Position numbers and translations under genes: made by a program. Shown in pieces: positions 32,195-40,666 of a DNA stretch of 42,194 nt. Each line of letters starts with the position of its first letter. The first letter of the stretch is position 1. The stretch comes from Frateuria defendens (GTDB lineage Bacteria; Pseudomonadota; Gammaproteobacteria; Xanthomonadales; Rhodanobacteraceae), in contig NZ_LFQR01000032.1 in the NCBI RefSeq assembly GCF_001182895.1, forward strand, positions 1-42,194, in the 5' to 3' direction. The notes beneath the pieces are model-generated. The model was not told where the DNA came from. It saw only the letters and a list, made by a program, of their open reading frames with translations, and made no database searches.

Positions 32195-32226
32195 AAAGAC
32201 CCGGCCACCGAGCCGGGTCTTTTCGT
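32195..32226 (+). terminator. Intrinsic terminator/attenuator T1 in the argF leader
   Basis: AGACCCGGC (32197-32205) pairs perfectly with GCCGGGTCT (32212-32220) around a 6-nt loop and runs into TTTTCGTTT. It lies 33 nt after the leader ORF and 150 nt before argF, so it must be bypassed for argF expression from the leader promoter. The competing helix is 32153-32160 with 32199-32206. Confidence 0.85.
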
Positions 32227-32242
32227 TTGGAGTTCCGAATAG

Positions 32243-32297
32243 TTTCAGGCGGATCCATCCGCGAAGGCCGAACCGGCCATCCAGGCCGGACTTTTCA
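32243..32297 (+). other. Leader unit A: hairpin plus terminator-like stem T2
   Basis: GCGGA-TCCA-TCCGC (32249-32262) is followed by CCGGCC-ATCCA-GGCCGG (32273-32289) and ACTTTT. GGCCG (32266-32270) can pair alternatively with CGGCC (32274-32278), which would break the terminator stem. It is the first of two tandem units of similar sequence. Confidence 0.7.
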
Positions 32298-32300
32298 ACG

Positions 32301-32356
32301 TTTCACGCGGGTCCGTCCGCGAAAAGCCAGCCGTCCGTCCATAGCCGGACTTTTTT
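32301..32356 (+). other. Leader unit B: hairpin plus terminator-like stem T3
   Basis: GCGGG-TCCG-TCCGC (32307-32320) is followed by GTCCG..CGGAC (32333-32350) and six T. By eye it aligns with unit A over most of its length, with the same order TTTCA, small hairpin, GAA, GCCGGACTTTT. It ends just before the argF ribosome-binding site. Confidence 0.7.
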
Positions 32357-32377
32357 GACCTTGAGGGCACTGCATCC

Positions 32378-33385
32378 ATGACGCTTCGCCACTTCTTGAC
32401 CACCCAGGACTACAGCCGCGCCGAGATCGACGCGCTGCTGGAGCAGGCCGCGGCCTTCAAGCGTTCGCCGCAGGGGCAGCAGCTGGCCGGCAAGTCGGTG
32501 GCGCTGCTGTTCTTCAACCCCTCCATGCGCACGCGCACCAGCTTCGAGCTGGGCGCGTTCCAACTGGGCGGCCACGCGGTGGTGCTGGCGCCGGGCAAGG
32601 ATGCGTGGCCGATCGAGTTCGAGGTGGGCAGCGTGATGGACGGCGACACCGAGGAGCACATCGCCGAAGTGGCGCGCGTGCTCTCGCGCTACGCGGACCT
32701 GATCGCGGTGCGCGCCTTCCCCAAGTTCCAGGACTGGTCGGTGGACCGCGAGGACAAGGTGATCAAGGCCTTCGCCCAGTACGCCACGGTGCCGGTGATC
32801 AACATGGAGACGATCACCCACCCCTGCCAGGAGCTGGCCCACGCGCTGGCGCTGCGCGAGCACCTTGGCGACCTGCAGAACAAGAAGTACGTGCTGACCT
32901 GGACCTACCACCCCAAGCCGCTCAACACCGCGGTGGCGAACTCCGCGCTGCTGATCGCCACCAAGCTGGGGCTGGACGTGACCCTGCTGTGTCCCACGCC
33001 CGACTACGTGCTGGACGAGCGCTACATGGAGTACGGCTACCAGAACGCGAAGGAGAACGGCGGCTCGCTCACCGTCAGTCACGACATCGAGGAAGCCTAC
33101 CGCGGCGCCGACGTGATCTACGCCAAGAGCTGGGGCGCGCTGCCGTTCTTCGGCAAGTGGGAGCAGGAGAAGCCGATCCGCGACGCGCACAAGCACTTCA
33201 TCGTGGACGAGGCCAAGATGGCGCTGACCAACAACGGCCTCTTCAGCCACTGCCTGCCGCTGCGCCGCAACGTGAAGGCCACCGACGCGGTGATGGATTC
33301 GCCCAACTGCATCGCCATCGACGAGGCCGAGAACCGCCTGCACGTGCAGAAGGCGGTGATGGCCTCGCTGATCGGCCAGCGCTGA
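32378..33385 (+). CDS. argF': N-acetylornithine carbamoyltransferase
   Basis: This 335-aa enzyme transfers carbamoyl phosphate to N-acetyl-L-ornithine, giving N-acetylcitrulline, in place of the usual ornithine reaction. The carbamoyl-phosphate site SMRTR is at 49-53. Glu92 (DTEEHIAE) is the residue known in Xanthomonas AOTCase to set acetylornithine specificity. Glu144 and HPCQ (148-151) are present. WTYHPKPLNTAV (175-186) is an AOTCase hallmark, HCLPLRRNVKATD (291-303) is the C-terminal signature, and Lys300 corresponds to the carboxylated Lys302 of the Xanthomonas enzyme. GAGG at 32363 is the likely ribosome site. It is the first gene of the arg cluster, behind the multi-terminator leader. 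Confidence 0.96.
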   Translation: MTLRHFLTTQDYSRAEIDALLEQAAAFKRSPQGQQLAGKSVALLFFNPSMRTRTSFELGAFQLGGHAVVLAPGKDAWPIEFEVGSVMDGDTEEHIAEVARVLSRYADLIAVRAFPKFQDWSVDREDKVIKAFAQYATVPVINMETITHPCQELAHALALREHLGDLQNKKYVLTWTYHPKPLNTAVANSALLIATKLGLDVTLLCPTPDYVLDERYMEYGYQNAKENGGSLTVSHDIEEAYRGADVIYAKSWGALPFFGKWEQEKPIRDAHKHFIVDEAKMALTNNGLFSHCLPLRRNVKATDAVMDSPNCIAIDEAENRLHVQKAVMASLIGQR

Positions 33386-33393
33386 GCCGCCGC

Positions 33394-34017
33394 ATGGTTC
33401 AGCCCCGCGCCTTCCGCGAGACGCGCCGCGAGGTCCTCGAGGATCTCGTGCGCGCGTACCCGTTCGCCACTGTGGCGGTGCGGACGGCGGACGGCCTCGC
33501 CGCCAACCATCTGCCGCTGGAGCTGGCGGGCGAGGTGCTGCGCGGCCACGTGGCGCGCGGCAACGAGCTGGCGAAGCTGGACGGCGCGCCGGCGCTGGCG
33601 ATCTTCCACGGCCCGGAGGGCTACGTCAGCCCCAACTGGTACCCGAGCAAGCACGAGACCGGGCGCGAGGTGCCGACCTGGAACTACGCGGTGGTGCACG
33701 TGCACGGGCGCCTGCGGGTGGTGGACGACGCGGCCTGGCTGCGCGCCTTTCTGGCGACGCTCACCGAGCGCCACGAAGCGGGCGAGCCGAAGCCCTGGTC
33801 GATCGACGACGCGCCCGCCGACCACGTCGACAAGCTGCTGCGCGCCATCGTCGGCATCGAGATCGCCGTCGAGCGCGTCGAGGGCAAGTTCAAGCTCGGC
33901 CAGAACCACCCGGAGGCCAATCGCCGCGGCGTGATCGCGGGCCTGCAACGCCGCCACCGCGGCGACGACGCGGCGCTGGCCGCGCTGACGGCGCAAACGT
34001 TGGAGGAAGGGATATGA
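33394..34017 (+). CDS. PaiB-type FMN-binding family protein
   Basis: This is a 207-aa protein of the PaiB/FMN-binding split-barrel family, named after a Bacillus regulator. YPFATVAVRTADGLAANHLPLEL, LRGHVARGNELAKL and GYVSPNWYPSKHETGREVPTWNYAVVHVHGRLRVV (about 70-105) are the family signatures, and KFKLGQNHPEANRRGVIAGL ends it. Binding of FMN or haem is inferred. It starts 8 nt after argF and its stop overlaps the osmC-like start by ATGA, so it is co-translated with that gene. Nothing ties it directly to arginine synthesis. Confidence 0.9.
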   Translation: MVQPRAFRETRREVLEDLVRAYPFATVAVRTADGLAANHLPLELAGEVLRGHVARGNELAKLDGAPALAIFHGPEGYVSPNWYPSKHETGREVPTWNYAVVHVHGRLRVVDDAAWLRAFLATLTERHEAGEPKPWSIDDAPADHVDKLLRAIVGIEIAVERVEGKFKLGQNHPEANRRGVIAGLQRRHRGDDAALAALTAQTLEEGI

Positions 34018-34484
34018 GGCCGCACCATTACGCCTTGCAGGTGGCCTGGACGGGCAACCGCGGCACCGGCACCGCCGACTACCGCGCCTATGGCCGCGAG
34101 CACGAAATCCGCGTACCGGGCAAGGCGGTGATCGCCGGCTCGTCCGACCCGACCTTCCGCGGCGACGCCACGAAGCACAATCCCGAGGACCTGCTGGTGG
34201 CGGCGCTGTCCGCCTGCCACATGCTGTCCTACCTGCACCTGGCCGCGGTGGCCGGCGTGGTGGTGACGGCCTACGTGGACGACGCCACCGGCACCATGCA
34301 GACCGCCGCCAGCGGCGGCCGCTTCACCGAAGTGGTGCTGCACCCCACCGTGACCCTCGCCGAGGGCAGCGACGCGGCCCACGCCACCGCGCTGCACGAG
34401 GACGCGCACCACGCCTGCTTCATCGCCCATTCCGTCAATTTCCCGGTGCGCTGCGAGCCGCGCATCGTGACCGAACCTGCCTGA
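34014..34484 (+). CDS. OsmC/Ohr family protein
   Basis: This is a 156-aa member of the OsmC superfamily of thiol-dependent hydroperoxide reductases. Cys68 in LVAALSACHMLSYLH and Cys135 in HHACFIAHS match the two redox cysteines. The N-terminal half forms the typical beta domain (HEIRVPGKAVIAGSSDPTFRGDATKHNPEDLL). Its start overlaps the paiB-like stop (ATGA). Together they look like a redox-related pair inserted between argF and argG. Cytoplasmic. The native peroxide substrate is unknown. Confidence 0.93.
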   Translation: MRPHHYALQVAWTGNRGTGTADYRAYGREHEIRVPGKAVIAGSSDPTFRGDATKHNPEDLLVAALSACHMLSYLHLAAVAGVVVTAYVDDATGTMQTAASGGRFTEVVLHPTVTLAEGSDAAHATALHEDAHHACFIAHSVNFPVRCEPRIVTEPA

Positions 34485-34523
34485 TCTTCATCCGATTCGA
34501 TCTCCATCCAGGACCACAGACCC

Positions 34524-35714
34524 ATGAGCAAAGACATCGTCCTCGCCTTCTCCGGCGGCCTCGACACCAGCTTCTGCGTGCCCTACCTGCAGGAGCGCGG
34601 CTGGGCCGTGCACACCGTGTTCGCCGACACCGGCGGCGTGGACGCGGAGGAGCGCGCCACCATCGAGGCGCGCGCCAAGGAACTGGGCGTGGCGAGCCAC
34701 CGCACCGTGGACGGCGGCCCGGCGATCTGGAACGGCTTCGTCAAGCCGTTCGTGTGGGCGGGCGAGGGCTACCAGGGCCAGTACCCGCTGCTGGTGTCCG
34801 ACCGCTACCTGATCGTGGACGCGGCGCTGGCGCGCGCGGCGGAACTGGGCACCCGCGCCATCGCGCACGGCTGCACCGGCATGGGCAACGACCAGGTGCG
34901 CTTCGACCTGGCGGTGAAGGCGCAGGGCAACTACCAGATCGTGGCGCCGATCCGCGAGATCCAGAAGGAGCACACCCAGACCCGCGCCTACGAGCAGGCT
35001 TATCTCGAGGAGCGCGGCTTCGGCGTGCGCGCCAAGCAGAAGAGCTACACCATCAACGAGAACCTGCTGGGCGTGACCATGTCCGGCGGCGAGATCGACC
35101 GCTGGGAGGCGCCGGGCGAGGGCGCCCGCGGCTGGTGCAAGCCGCGCGCCGAATGGCCGGCCGCGCCGCTGCGCGTCACGCTGAGCTTCGAGCAGGGCGA
35201 GGCGGTGGCGCTGGACGGCGAGAAGCTCCCCGGCCACCAGATCCTGGCCAGGCTCAACCAGCTGTTCGCGCCCTACGGCGTGGGCCGCGGCATCTACACC
35301 GGCGACACCGTGATCGGCCTCAAGGGCCGCATCATCTTCGAGGCACCGGGCCTGATCTCGCTGCTGGCCGCGCACCGCGCGCTGGAAGACGCCGTGCTCA
35401 GCAAGCAGCAGAACCGCTTCAAGCCCGAGGTGGCGCGCAAGTGGGTGGAGCTGGTGTACGAGGGCTTCTTCCAGGATCCGCTCAAGACCGACCTGGAAGC
35501 CTTCCTGGCCTCCTCGCAGTCGCAGGTGAACGGCGAGGTGACGCTGGAGACGCAGGGTGGCACGGTGACGGCGGTGGCGGTGGCCTCGCCGCATATCCTC
35601 AACGCCAAGGGCGCCACCTACGCGCAGTCGGCCGACTGGGGCGTGGAGGAGGCCGAGGGCTTCATCAAGCTGTTCGGCATGAGCTCGACGCTGTGGGCCG
35701 AGGTTAATCGTTGA
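34524..35714 (+). CDS. argG: Argininosuccinate synthase
   Basis: ArgG joins citrulline and aspartate with ATP to make argininosuccinate, the penultimate step of arginine synthesis. The PP-loop [12 protein letters not shown] is at 8-19. [13 protein letters not shown] (113-125), with its nucleotide and citrulline contacts, and YQIVAPIRE follow. The 396-aa length is typical of the shorter bacterial type. [17 protein letters not shown] marks the C-terminal domain. AGGA lies 12 nt before the ATG, a rather long spacing. It follows the osmC-like gene by 39 bp. Confidence 0.97.
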   Translation: MSKDIVLAFSGGLDTSFCVPYLQERGWAVHTVFADTGGVDAEERATIEARAKELGVASHRTVDGGPAIWNGFVKPFVWAGEGYQGQYPLLVSDRYLIVDAALARAAELGTRAIAHGCTGMGNDQVRFDLAVKAQGNYQIVAPIREIQKEHTQTRAYEQAYLEERGFGVRAKQKSYTINENLLGVTMSGGEIDRWEAPGEGARGWCKPRAEWPAAPLRVTLSFEQGEAVALDGEKLPGHQILARLNQLFAPYGVGRGIYTGDTVIGLKGRIIFEAPGLISLLAAHRALEDAVLSKQQNRFKPEVARKWVELVYEGFFQDPLKTDLEAFLASSQSQVNGEVTLETQGGTVTAVAVASPHILNAKGATYAQSADWGVEEAEGFIKLFGMSSTLWAEVNR

Positions 35715-35901
35715 GGGGCAGGGAGTAGGGAATCGGGCATGGGGATTCGCCACAGCGAAGAGCCTCCCGCCCTTACCTGAGTGAGCCTGCTGCCGCCGCT
35801 TCCCCGCCCAGGCGGGACCGGCGGCTTCAGGCCAGCCGCTTCACGCCACCGCAAGCTACCGGACTCCCGCCGCGCGGGAGCGACGAGACGACAGACCGAC
35901 C

Positions 35902-37008
35902 ATGGCCACGACCGACCTGCTCGCAAACACCCTCGCGCACCTGAAGGAACTGGTGTCCTTCGACACGCGCAACCCGCCGCGCGCGATCACCACCGGCGGC
36001 ATCTTCGACTACCTGCGTGCGCAGCTGCCCGGCTTCGACGTCGCGGTGACCGACTACGGCGCCGGCGCGGTGACGCTGCACGCCGTGCGCGGCAAGCCCA
36101 AGGTGCTGTTCAACGTGCACCTGGACACCGTGCCCGACTCGCCGCACTGGACCCAAAACCCGCACGCGCTGACGGTGACGGCAGACCGCGCCATCGGCCT
36201 CGGCGCCTGCGACATCAAGGGCGCGGCAGCCGCGCTGCTGGCGGTGGCCAACGCCAGCGGCGGCGACCTGGCGCTGCTGTTCTCCACCGACGAGGAGGCC
36301 AACGACGCGCGCTGCATCGCCGGCTTCCTCAAGGACCATCCCGCCTACGAGGCGGTGATCGTGGCCGAGCCCACCCGCGGCGAAGCCGTGCTGGCCCATC
36401 GCGGCATCCTCGCCGTGCAGATGCAGTTCAAGGGCCGCGCCGGGCATGCCTCGGGCGAGCAGCAGCCTTCCGACAGCGCGCTGCACCAGGCGATGCGCTG
36501 GGGCACGGCGGCGCTGGACTACGTGGCGGCGCAGTCGCACCAGCGCTTCGGCGGCCTCACCGGCCTGCGCTTCAACATCGGCAAGATCGAGGGCGGCATC
36601 AAGGCCAACATGATCGCGCCCTCCGCCGAGGTGCGCTTTGGCTTCCGCCCGCTGCCCTCGATGGACCCCGACCAGTTGCTGGAAACCTTCCGCACCCTGG
36701 CCGAACCGCAGCCGGTGGCATTCGCCGCCACCTTCCGCGGCGATTCGCTGCCGGCCGGCGACACCGCCACCGCCGAGGCGCGCCGCCTGGCCGCGCGCGA
36801 CCTGGCCGACGAGCTCGGCATCCCGGTCGGCAACGCGGTGGATTTCTGGACCGAGGCGGCGCTGTTCTCCGCCGCCGGCTACCTCTGCTTCGTCTACGGC
36901 CCCGGCGACATCGCCCAGGCGCACACCGCCGACGAGTGGGTGTCGCTCGACCAGCTCGACCATTACGCACAAACCCTCTACCGGATCGTCAACCGTGCAA
37001 GCTCCTAA
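35902..37008 (+). CDS. argE: Acetylornithine/N-acetylcitrulline deacetylase (M20 family)
   Basis: This is a 368-aa zinc/cobalt M20 hydrolase. In bacteria with AOTCase the physiological substrate is N-acetylcitrulline, releasing citrulline for ArgG; that is inferred from the neighbours. Metal-site motifs appear in order: [12 protein letters not shown] (first His/Asp), [15 protein letters not shown] (bridging Asp), [11 protein letters not shown] (Glu-Glu), VAEPTRGE and a final His in [16 protein letters not shown]. The dimerisation lid domain runs between about 170 and 285. Upstream, 187 bp hold a GGGAGTAGGGAATCGGG repeat and two GC hairpins (about 35808-35834 and 35868-35884). No strong ribosome site precedes the ATG. 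Confidence 0.94.
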   Translation: MATTDLLANTLAHLKELVSFDTRNPPRAITTGGIFDYLRAQLPGFDVAVTDYGAGAVTLHAVRGKPKVLFNVHLDTVPDSPHWTQNPHALTVTADRAIGLGACDIKGAAAALLAVANASGGDLALLFSTDEEANDARCIAGFLKDHPAYEAVIVAEPTRGEAVLAHRGILAVQMQFKGRAGHASGEQQPSDSALHQAMRWGTAALDYVAAQSHQRFGGLTGLRFNIGKIEGGIKANMIAPSAEVRFGFRPLPSMDPDQLLETFRTLAEPQPVAFAATFRGDSLPAGDTATAEARRLAARDLADELGIPVGNAVDFWTEAALFSAAGYLCFVYGPGDIAQAHTADEWVSLDQLDHYAQTLYRIVNRASS

Positions 37009-37012
37009 CAGC

Positions 37013-38311
37013 ATGCGGAAGACCATCGTGCGCCTGCTCTCCAGCATGGGCAGCACGAAGGAAATCCAGCAATACCTCAAGCGCTTCTCCCAGCTCGACG
37101 CCAAGCGCTTCGCCGTGGTCAAGGTCGGCGGCGCGGTGCTGCGCGACGAGCTCAACGACCTCACCTCTTCGCTGACCTTCCTGCAGCAGGTGGGTCTGAC
37201 CCCCATCGTGCTGCACGGCGCCGGCCCGCAGCTGGACGAGGAGCTGGCCGCCGCCGGCATCGAGAAGCGCACCGTGAACGGCCTGCGCGTGACCTCGCCG
37301 CAGGCGCTCGGCATCGTGCGCCGCGTGTTCCTGCAGCAGAACCTCCGGCTGGTCGAGGCGCTGCAGAAGATGGACACGCGTGTCACCTCGCTCACCTCCG
37401 GCGTGCTGATGTCGAGCTACCTCGACCGCGAGGCCTACGGCATGGTGGGCAAGGTGGACCGCATCGACCTGGCGCCGATCGAGGCCAGCCTCGAGGCCGG
37501 CTCGATCCCGGTGATCGCCAGCATGGGCGAGACGGAGGAGGGCCAGCTGCTCAACGTCAACGCCGACTTCGCCGCCAACGAGCTGGTGCGCGTGCTGCAG
37601 CCGTACAAGATCATCTTCCTCACCGGCACCGGCGGCCTGCTCGACGGCGAGGGCAAGGTGATCGACTCGATCAACCTCTCCACCGAGTTCGAGCACCTGA
37701 TGGCGCAGCCGTGGATCAATGGCGGCATGCGGCTGAAGATCGAGCAGATCGCGGACCTGCTGGAGAGCCTGCCGCTCACCTCCTCGGTGTCGATCACGCG
37801 GCCCTCGCAGCTGGCCAAGGAACTGTTCACCCACAAGGGCTCGGGCACCCTGGTGCGCCGGGGCGAGAAGGTGCAGCGCTTCGACAGCTGGGAGGGCGTG
37901 GACCGCGAGCGCATGCGCGGGCTGATCGAGTCGAGCTTCGGCCGCACGCTGCTGGTGGACTACTTCGAGCGCACCACGCCGTACCGCGTGTACGTGAGCG
38001 AGAACTACCGCGCCGCGATGGTCCTCACCGAGGAAGACGGGCTCACCTACCTCGACAAGTTCGCCGTGCTCGACGACGCGCAGGGCGAGGGCCTGGGCCG
38101 CGCGGTGTGGCAGATCATGCGGCAGGAGAACCCGCGGTTGTTCTGGCGCTCGCGCCACGGCAACCAAGTCAACCATTTCTATTACGCCGAGTCGGACGGC
38201 TGCTACAAGCAGGAGCGCTGGAAGGTGTTCTGGTACGGCATCGCCGATTTCGCCACCATCGAGCGCTGCGTCGCGCATTGCAGCGTGCGGCAGCCGACGC
38301 TGGTGGGCTGA
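37013..38311 (+). CDS. argB/argA: Fused N-acetylglutamate kinase / N-acetylglutamate synthase
   Basis: This is a 432-aa bifunctional protein. Residues about 1-290 are an amino-acid kinase domain ([60 protein letters not shown]) that phosphorylates N-acetylglutamate. Residues about 290-432 are a GNAT acetyltransferase domain ([35 protein letters not shown] with the acetyl-CoA loop). This is the vertebrate-like NAGS/K architecture described in Xanthomonas and known to be arginine-inhibited. Both first steps are thus on one chain. The ATG is 4 nt after argE; a GTG at 36995 is an overlapping alternative start. Confidence 0.95.
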   Translation: MRKTIVRLLSSMGSTKEIQQYLKRFSQLDAKRFAVVKVGGAVLRDELNDLTSSLTFLQQVGLTPIVLHGAGPQLDEELAAAGIEKRTVNGLRVTSPQALGIVRRVFLQQNLRLVEALQKMDTRVTSLTSGVLMSSYLDREAYGMVGKVDRIDLAPIEASLEAGSIPVIASMGETEEGQLLNVNADFAANELVRVLQPYKIIFLTGTGGLLDGEGKVIDSINLSTEFEHLMAQPWINGGMRLKIEQIADLLESLPLTSSVSITRPSQLAKELFTHKGSGTLVRRGEKVQRFDSWEGVDRERMRGLIESSFGRTLLVDYFERTTPYRVYVSENYRAAMVLTEEDGLTYLDKFAVLDDAQGEGLGRAVWQIMRQENPRLFWRSRHGNQVNHFYYAESDGCYKQERWKVFWYGIADFATIERCVAHCSVRQPTLVG

Positions 38312-38355
38312 CGGGGTGCGCGGCACGCTTGCGTACTTCCGGCCGCAGCTTCGCT

Positions 38356-38440
38356 CTGTAGGAGCGCGCCTTGCGCGCGACCGCGGGGTTACGGCGTTGC
38401 CGCTGTGTAGGCTTGTCGCGCGCAAGGCACGCTCCTACAG
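38356..38440. repeat. Inverted REP pair (BIME-like)
   Basis: CTGTAGGAGCGCGCCTTGCG.. (38356-38381) faces ..CAAGGCACGCTCCTACAG (38415-38440). The arms are 26 bp and differ at one position, with a 33-bp spacer. It lies between argB/A and argC and could form a large hairpin in the mRNA, changing the levels of the downstream genes. A diverged pair is at 2437. Confidence 0.85.
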
Positions 38441-38526
38441 AGATGCAGCAGGGCTGTGGTGCCTCGCCGGGTCGTGAACAGGCGCCATGAGCGGTGATTG
38501 AAAGTCTTCGTGTGGGAATATCACGT

Positions 38527-39492
38527 ATGAACCAACCCAAGAAAACCATCGGCATCGTCGGCGCGCGCGGCCACACCGGCGCCGAGCTGATCCGCCTGAT
38601 CGCGGCGCATCCGGCGCTCGAACTCACCTTCGTCTCCTCACGCGAGCTGGACGGCCAGCGCGTGGCCGAGCACAACGACGCCTACGCGGGCGAGCTGCGC
38701 TACGAGAGCCTCGACCCCGAGGCGGTGGCCGCCAGGCATGCCGACGTGGTGATTCTGGCCCTGCCCAACGGCAAGGCGGCGCCCTACGTGGAGGCGCTGG
38801 ACAAGGCCGCGCCGGACACGCTGCTGCTCGACCTCTCCGCCGACTACCGCTTCGACGAGCGCTGGTACTACGGCCTGCCGGAGCTCACCCGCGGCAAGTG
38901 GCGCGGCGAGAGGAAGATCAGCAACCCTGGCTGCTACGCCACCGCCGTGCAGCTCTCCATCGCGCCGCTGAAAGACCTCTTGGCCGCGCCGCCGGTGAGC
39001 TTCGGCGTGTCGGGCTACTCCGGCGCGGGCACCACACCCTCGGACAAGAACGACCCGGAGAAGCTGCGCGACAACCTGATGCCGTACTCGCTCACCGGCC
39101 ACACGCACGAGAAGGAGGCGAGCCGGCATCTGGGCATCCCGGTGGAGTTCATGCCGCACGTGGCGCCGCATTTCCGTGGCCTCACCGTCACCACCAACCT
39201 GTACCTGTCCAGGCCGCTCAAGCGCGAGGAGGTGCTGGAGCGTTTCCGCCGGGCCTACGCCGGCGAGAAGCTGGTGCGCGTGCTGGACGAGGCGCCATGG
39301 GTGAGCCGCATCGCGCACCGGCACCATGCCGAGATCGGCGGCTTCGCGCTGTCGGCCGACGGCAAGCGCGTGGTGGTGGTCGCCACCCTGGACAACCTGC
39401 TCAAGGGCGCCGCCACCCAGGCCATCCAGAACATCAACCGCGCCATTGGCGTGGACGAATACACCGCCATTCCTGTGCCGACGAACGACTGA
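38527..39492 (+). CDS. argC: N-acetyl-gamma-glutamyl-phosphate reductase
   Basis: This 321-aa NADPH-dependent enzyme reduces N-acetylglutamyl phosphate to the semialdehyde. The Rossmann start [18 protein letters not shown] (8-25) and the catalytic Cys in [12 protein letters not shown] are clear. The conserved His is in [17 protein letters not shown]. The C-terminal [20 protein letters not shown] is the family end. The ATG at 38527 gives the normal N-terminus. It is separated from argB/A by 215 bp containing the REP pair, so it may have its own promoter there. Confidence 0.96.
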   Translation: MNQPKKTIGIVGARGHTGAELIRLIAAHPALELTFVSSRELDGQRVAEHNDAYAGELRYESLDPEAVAARHADVVILALPNGKAAPYVEALDKAAPDTLLLDLSADYRFDERWYYGLPELTRGKWRGERKISNPGCYATAVQLSIAPLKDLLAAPPVSFGVSGYSGAGTTPSDKNDPEKLRDNLMPYSLTGHTHEKEASRHLGIPVEFMPHVAPHFRGLTVTTNLYLSRPLKREEVLERFRRAYAGEKLVRVLDEAPWVSRIAHRHHAEIGGFALSADGKRVVVVATLDNLLKGAATQAIQNINRAIGVDEYTAIPVPTND

Positions 39493-39506
39493 AGAGGGGA
39501 GAGAGC

Positions 39507-40655
39507 ATGATGGGGAACGAGACGGGCAAGGCCCGATGTAAGCGCGGCCGCCTCGGCCGCTGGATGACCGCCGCCTGCGCGCTGGCCGCCTTCGCCGCGG
39601 CGCCGGCCTTCGCCGCCGAGGCGAAGACCGCCAAGCCGTGGCCGGTCAAGGTGGTGATCGTCACCACCTTCGAGATCGGCGCCGACACCGGCGACCGCCC
39701 CGGCGAGTTCCAGCCGTGGGTGGAGAACGAGCACCTCGACCAGGTGCTGGATTTCCCCGGCGGCGTGCACCCGCTGCGCACCAACGCCAGCCACGACGTG
39801 CTCGGCGTGGTCACCGGCATGACCCTGGTGAACGCGGGCACCTCGCTGATGGCGCTGGGCACCGACCCGCGCTTCGACCTCAGCCACGCCTACTGGATCA
39901 TCAACGGCATCGCCGGCGTCGACCCGCAGGACGCCTCCATCGGCTCCGCCGCCTGGGCCAAGTACGCCATCAACGATGTCTCGCGCCTGATCGACCCGAG
40001 CGAGGCGCCGGCCGGCTGGCCCTACGGCTTCTTCCCCAATGACACCTCGGCGCCCAACCAGCGCCCGAAGCAGGTGCACGTCGCCAACTGCTACCCGCTC
40101 AACGCCACGCTCACCGAGTGGGCCTATGGCCGCACCAAGGACCTCAAGCTGCCCGATACGCCGCTGATGGCCGAGATCCGCGGCCGCTGGAAGGGCTACC
40201 CCAACGCGCAGAAGCCGCCGTTCGTGCTGGTCGGCGACAGTTTCGCCAGCGACTACTTCTGGCACGGCAAGGTGCTCAACGGCTTCGCCAACGACTGGGT
40301 CAAGCTGTGGACCTCCGGCCACGGCAACTTCGTGATGACCGAGATGGAAGACTCGGCCATGCTGGAGGCGCTGCAGCGCCTGGACCGCATGCACCGCGTC
40401 GACCTCGACCGCGTGATGCTGCTGCGTGCGGCCTCCAACTACAGCATGCCCGCGCCAGGCATGGACATCGTCGAGAGCATCACCGACACGCACTGGGAGC
40501 CGATGGTGTTCCGCTCCGCCTGGGCCGCCGGCAGCCCGGTGGTGCACGAGCTGACCGCGCACTGGCCGCAGTATGCCGACCACCTCCCGGGCGGCCCCGC
40601 GCACGCGGAGGAGACCGAGTACTGCCACTACCGGCCGCAACCCTCATCCCACTGA
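39507..40655 (+). CDS. Purine nucleoside permease-like (NUP) exported protein
   Basis: This is a 382-aa protein of the NUP family (PF06516), named after a Candida permease but resembling nucleoside phosphorylases in sequence. It has a signal peptide ([19 protein letters not shown]), so the mature protein is periplasmic. [71 protein letters not shown] and [15 protein letters not shown] follow. The last contains the Met-Glu-Asp pattern seen in phosphorylases. A strong AGGGGAG site precedes the ATG. It sits between argC and argH with short gaps and so is probably co-transcribed, although no link to arginine is known. Confidence 0.92.
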   Translation: MMGNETGKARCKRGRLGRWMTAACALAAFAAAPAFAAEAKTAKPWPVKVVIVTTFEIGADTGDRPGEFQPWVENEHLDQVLDFPGGVHPLRTNASHDVLGVVTGMTLVNAGTSLMALGTDPRFDLSHAYWIINGIAGVDPQDASIGSAAWAKYAINDVSRLIDPSEAPAGWPYGFFPNDTSAPNQRPKQVHVANCYPLNATLTEWAYGRTKDLKLPDTPLMAEIRGRWKGYPNAQKPPFVLVGDSFASDYFWHGKVLNGFANDWVKLWTSGHGNFVMTEMEDSAMLEALQRLDRMHRVDLDRVMLLRAASNYSMPAPGMDIVESITDTHWEPMVFRSAWAAGSPVVHELTAHWPQYADHLPGGPAHAEETEYCHYRPQPSSH

Positions 40656-40666
40656 GTATTCCGACG

